The notes beneath the pieces were generated by a model. It was not told where the DNA came from and searched no databases. It saw only the letters and a list, made by a program, of their open reading frames with translations. A program made the translations under genes and the position numbers. DNA of 7,223 nt from positions 1 to 7,223 of the forward strand of contig CAAFJQ010000046.1 of the NCBI GenBank assembly GCA_900763245.1, given 5' to 3'. Shown here piece after piece: positions 5,897 through 7,223 of this stretch (positions are counted from its first letter, which is position 1; every line of letters starts with the position of its first letter). Source of the DNA: Bacilli bacterium. GTDB lineage: Bacteria > Bacillota_I > Bacilli_A > RFN20 > CAG-288.

Positions 5897-7158
5897 GGTT
5901 GATTGAGGAAATTGCATCTAAAGACAACCTGAATCAGGCCTTTTTGCAGGTCACAAGAAACAAAGGTGCCTCAGGCATCGACAATATGACTTGTGATGAA
6001 GTGAAAGACTATCTGAAAGTCTATGGTCAAGACTTAATCAATCAAATCCTAAGTCGTGAGTATCAACCTCTTCCGGTAAGAAGAGTGGAGATACCGAAGC
6101 CTAATGGCGGAACAAGAAAACTTGGCATTCCGACCGTTGTTGATAGGATTGTCCAACAGGCCATCGTTCAGAAACTGTCACCGATATTTGAGCCTACATT
6201 CAGTGAATACTCATACGGATTCAGGCCCAAAAGAAGATGTCAGGATGCGATAGACAGGACGCTTGAACTCATCAACCAAGGGTACGAATGGATAGTTGAC
6301 TTGGACTTAGAGAAATTCTTCGACAATGTCCCCCAAGACAAGCTCATAAGAATCGTTGACAATGTGGCGAAAGACAGCGATGTCACCGCACTTGTCCATA
6401 AATTCCTGAGAGCAGGCGTCATGGTCGATGGGCATTTCGAAGAGACAAATCTAGGAACGCCACAAGGCGGAAACCTTTCGCCTTTGCTAAGCAACATCTA
6501 CCTAAATGAACTCGACAAGGAGCTGGAAAGGAGACAACTGCATTTTGCAAGATATGCGGACGACTGCGTTATCTTCGTTAAAACCAAATTCTCGGCTGAA
6601 AGAGTGATGAAGAACATTGTCACGTTCATTGAGACGAAGCTGAAACTGAAGGTCAACGCCTCGAAAACACATATCACAAGACCGAACAACCTCAAATACT
6701 TAGGCTTTTCGTTTTGGAAATCGGCGGATGGCTGGAAAGCAAAACCACACGATGAAAGCTTCAAAAAGCTTTTCAGGAAACTGAAAATGCTTTTGAGACG
6801 CTCTTGGAGTGTGGAAAACGACTATCGAATCGAAAAGGTAAACCAAATGCTGAGAGGCTGGATCAACTACTATCGCAAGTCTAGTATGAAATCAAAAATC
6901 ACTAGGATAGGAGAGTGGCTAAGAAATGCAATGCGCGTTGTAATCTGGAAACAATGGAAGAAACCCCATGCTAGAGAACAAGCTTTAGTTAAGCTCGGAC
7001 TTAGTAAGAATGAAGCGAAGTGTGTTGCGAACTCTAGAAAAGGATATCAACATCTTTGTCATTGCTGGAGTATAACCAAAGCAATTTCAAATTCACGACT
7101 AAAGAAAAGAGGGCTTTTAGACCCTCTTGAATACTATCTCAAAGAGATAGGAGCATAG
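5893..7158 (+). CDS. ltrA: Group II intron reverse transcriptase/maturase (class C)
   Basis: The protein binds the intron RNA, helps it splice, and copies it into DNA at new sites. With the ATG at 5893 it has 421 residues. Reverse transcriptase blocks appear in order: RT0/RT1 around NKGASGID and RKLGIPTVVDRIVQQA, RT2 YSYGFRPKRRCQDAI, RT3 DLDLEKFFD (catalytic Asp, probably 138), RT5 GTPQGGNLSPLLSN, and YADD (Asp223, Asp224). LKYLGF and the maturase/thumb domain X with RGWINYYRKSSMK follow. It ends after domain X with no HNH endonuclease, as usual for class C, and closely resembles the Eubacterium rectale enzyme from memory. Start choice: AGGAG at 5875-5879 lies 13 bases upstream of this ATG, and the N-terminus MRLIEEIASKDNLNQAF lines up with relatives. 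A GTG at 5812 would add 27 residues without a good Shine-Dalgarno. Confidence 0.95.
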   Translation: MRLIEEIASKDNLNQAFLQVTRNKGASGIDNMTCDEVKDYLKVYGQDLINQILSREYQPLPVRRVEIPKPNGGTRKLGIPTVVDRIVQQAIVQKLSPIFEPTFSEYSYGFRPKRRCQDAIDRTLELINQGYEWIVDLDLEKFFDNVPQDKLIRIVDNVAKDSDVTALVHKFLRAGVMVDGHFEETNLGTPQGGNLSPLLSNIYLNELDKELERRQLHFARYADDCVIFVKTKFSAERVMKNIVTFIETKLKLKVNASKTHITRPNNLKYLGFSFWKSADGWKAKPHDESFKKLFRKLKMLLRRSWSVENDYRIEKVNQMLRGWINYYRKSSMKSKITRIGEWLRNAMRVVIWKQWKKPHAREQALVKLGLSKNEAKCVANSRKGYQHLCHCWSITKAISNSRLKKRGLLDPLEYYLKEIGA

Positions 7159-7170
7159 ATGTTTGTCTAA

Positions 7171-7204
7171 ACCGCCGTATGCGGAAGACCGCACGTACGG
7201 TGGT
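7171..7204 (+). ncRNA. Group II intron domain V (catalytic hairpin)
   Basis: The hairpin has exactly the canonical 34-nucleotide design: nine lower pairs (7171-7179 with 7196-7204), a two-base bulge C7194-G7195, five upper pairs (7180-7184 with 7189-7193) and a four-base loop. The catalytic triad is CGC (7173-7175) in place of AGC, the class C form, and its middle G faces T7201, keeping the conserved G-U wobble. The loop reads AAGA, not the usual GNRA. Confidence 0.93.
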
Positions 7205-7223
7205 GTGAGAGGGAGCGGAGAAA

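Larger units (their letters stand above)
5406..7223 (+). mobile_element. Group II intron, bacterial class C (IIC), 3' end beyond the window
   Basis: A mobile ribozyme with its own reverse transcriptase. It begins with GTGTG at 5406; the following AAGGGTGAAAGTCCCGAA is the conserved early domain I stretch seen in IIC introns such as that of Oceanobacillus iheyensis (comparison from memory). Domains I-III span about 5406-5770, domain IV carries the reverse transcriptase, domain V is at 7171-7204, and domain VI starts at about 7205 and is cut by the window edge. The protein class, the CGC triad in domain V, and insertion just past a terminator all indicate class C. At least 1,818 bases are present. 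Everything needed for splicing except the end of domain VI looks intact, so it may be active. It inserts on the same strand as the upstream gene and breaks no reading frame. Confidence 0.93.

Overview
The window looks like chromosomal DNA of a low-GC Firmicute. The coding sequences are AT-rich and lean on AGA for arginine, intergenic regions are A/T-rich, one gene has a classical GGAGG Shine-Dalgarno, and the intron reverse transcriptase resembles those of gut Clostridia. I lean towards an Erysipelotrichia-like gut bacterium, but this is an inference and no rRNA or other strict marker is present.

Layout. Bases 1-116 hold the last 37 codons of an unidentified plus-strand gene. It meets, tail to tail, a minus-strand gene (111-2255) for an ABC transporter ATPase fused to the start of an FtsX/MacB-like permease. 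That protein has a complete ATPase, one membrane segment and a large outer domain, but lacks the C-terminal membrane segments expected of the family. Both genes end on the same 6-base palindrome CTATAG. Next comes upp (uracil phosphoribosyltransferase, minus strand, 2522-3172) with its own terminator. Divergent from upp, on the plus strand, are an RluA-family pseudouridine synthase (3353-3997) and a GT4 glycosyltransferase (4054-5370), probably for a membrane glycolipid, which has its own promoter and a strong terminator.

From 5406 to the end of the window is a group II intron of the bacterial C (IIC) class, with ribozyme domains and a reverse transcriptase/maturase (5893-7158). It sits 13 bases past the terminator stem of the glycosyltransferase gene, the usual address for IIC introns, so it interrupts no gene. 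A 6-base IBS1-EBS1 pairing supports the 5' boundary. The window stops inside domain VI, so the 3' splice site and downstream exon are not visible.

The chromosomal genes are housekeeping or envelope functions with no evident shared pathway. The best leads are the truncated transporter with its shared stop, the apparently leaderless or Shine-Dalgarno-free starts of three genes, and details of the intron (a 17-codon ORF overlapping the maturase start, and a non-GNRA domain V loop). I see no convincing undescribed multi-gene system.
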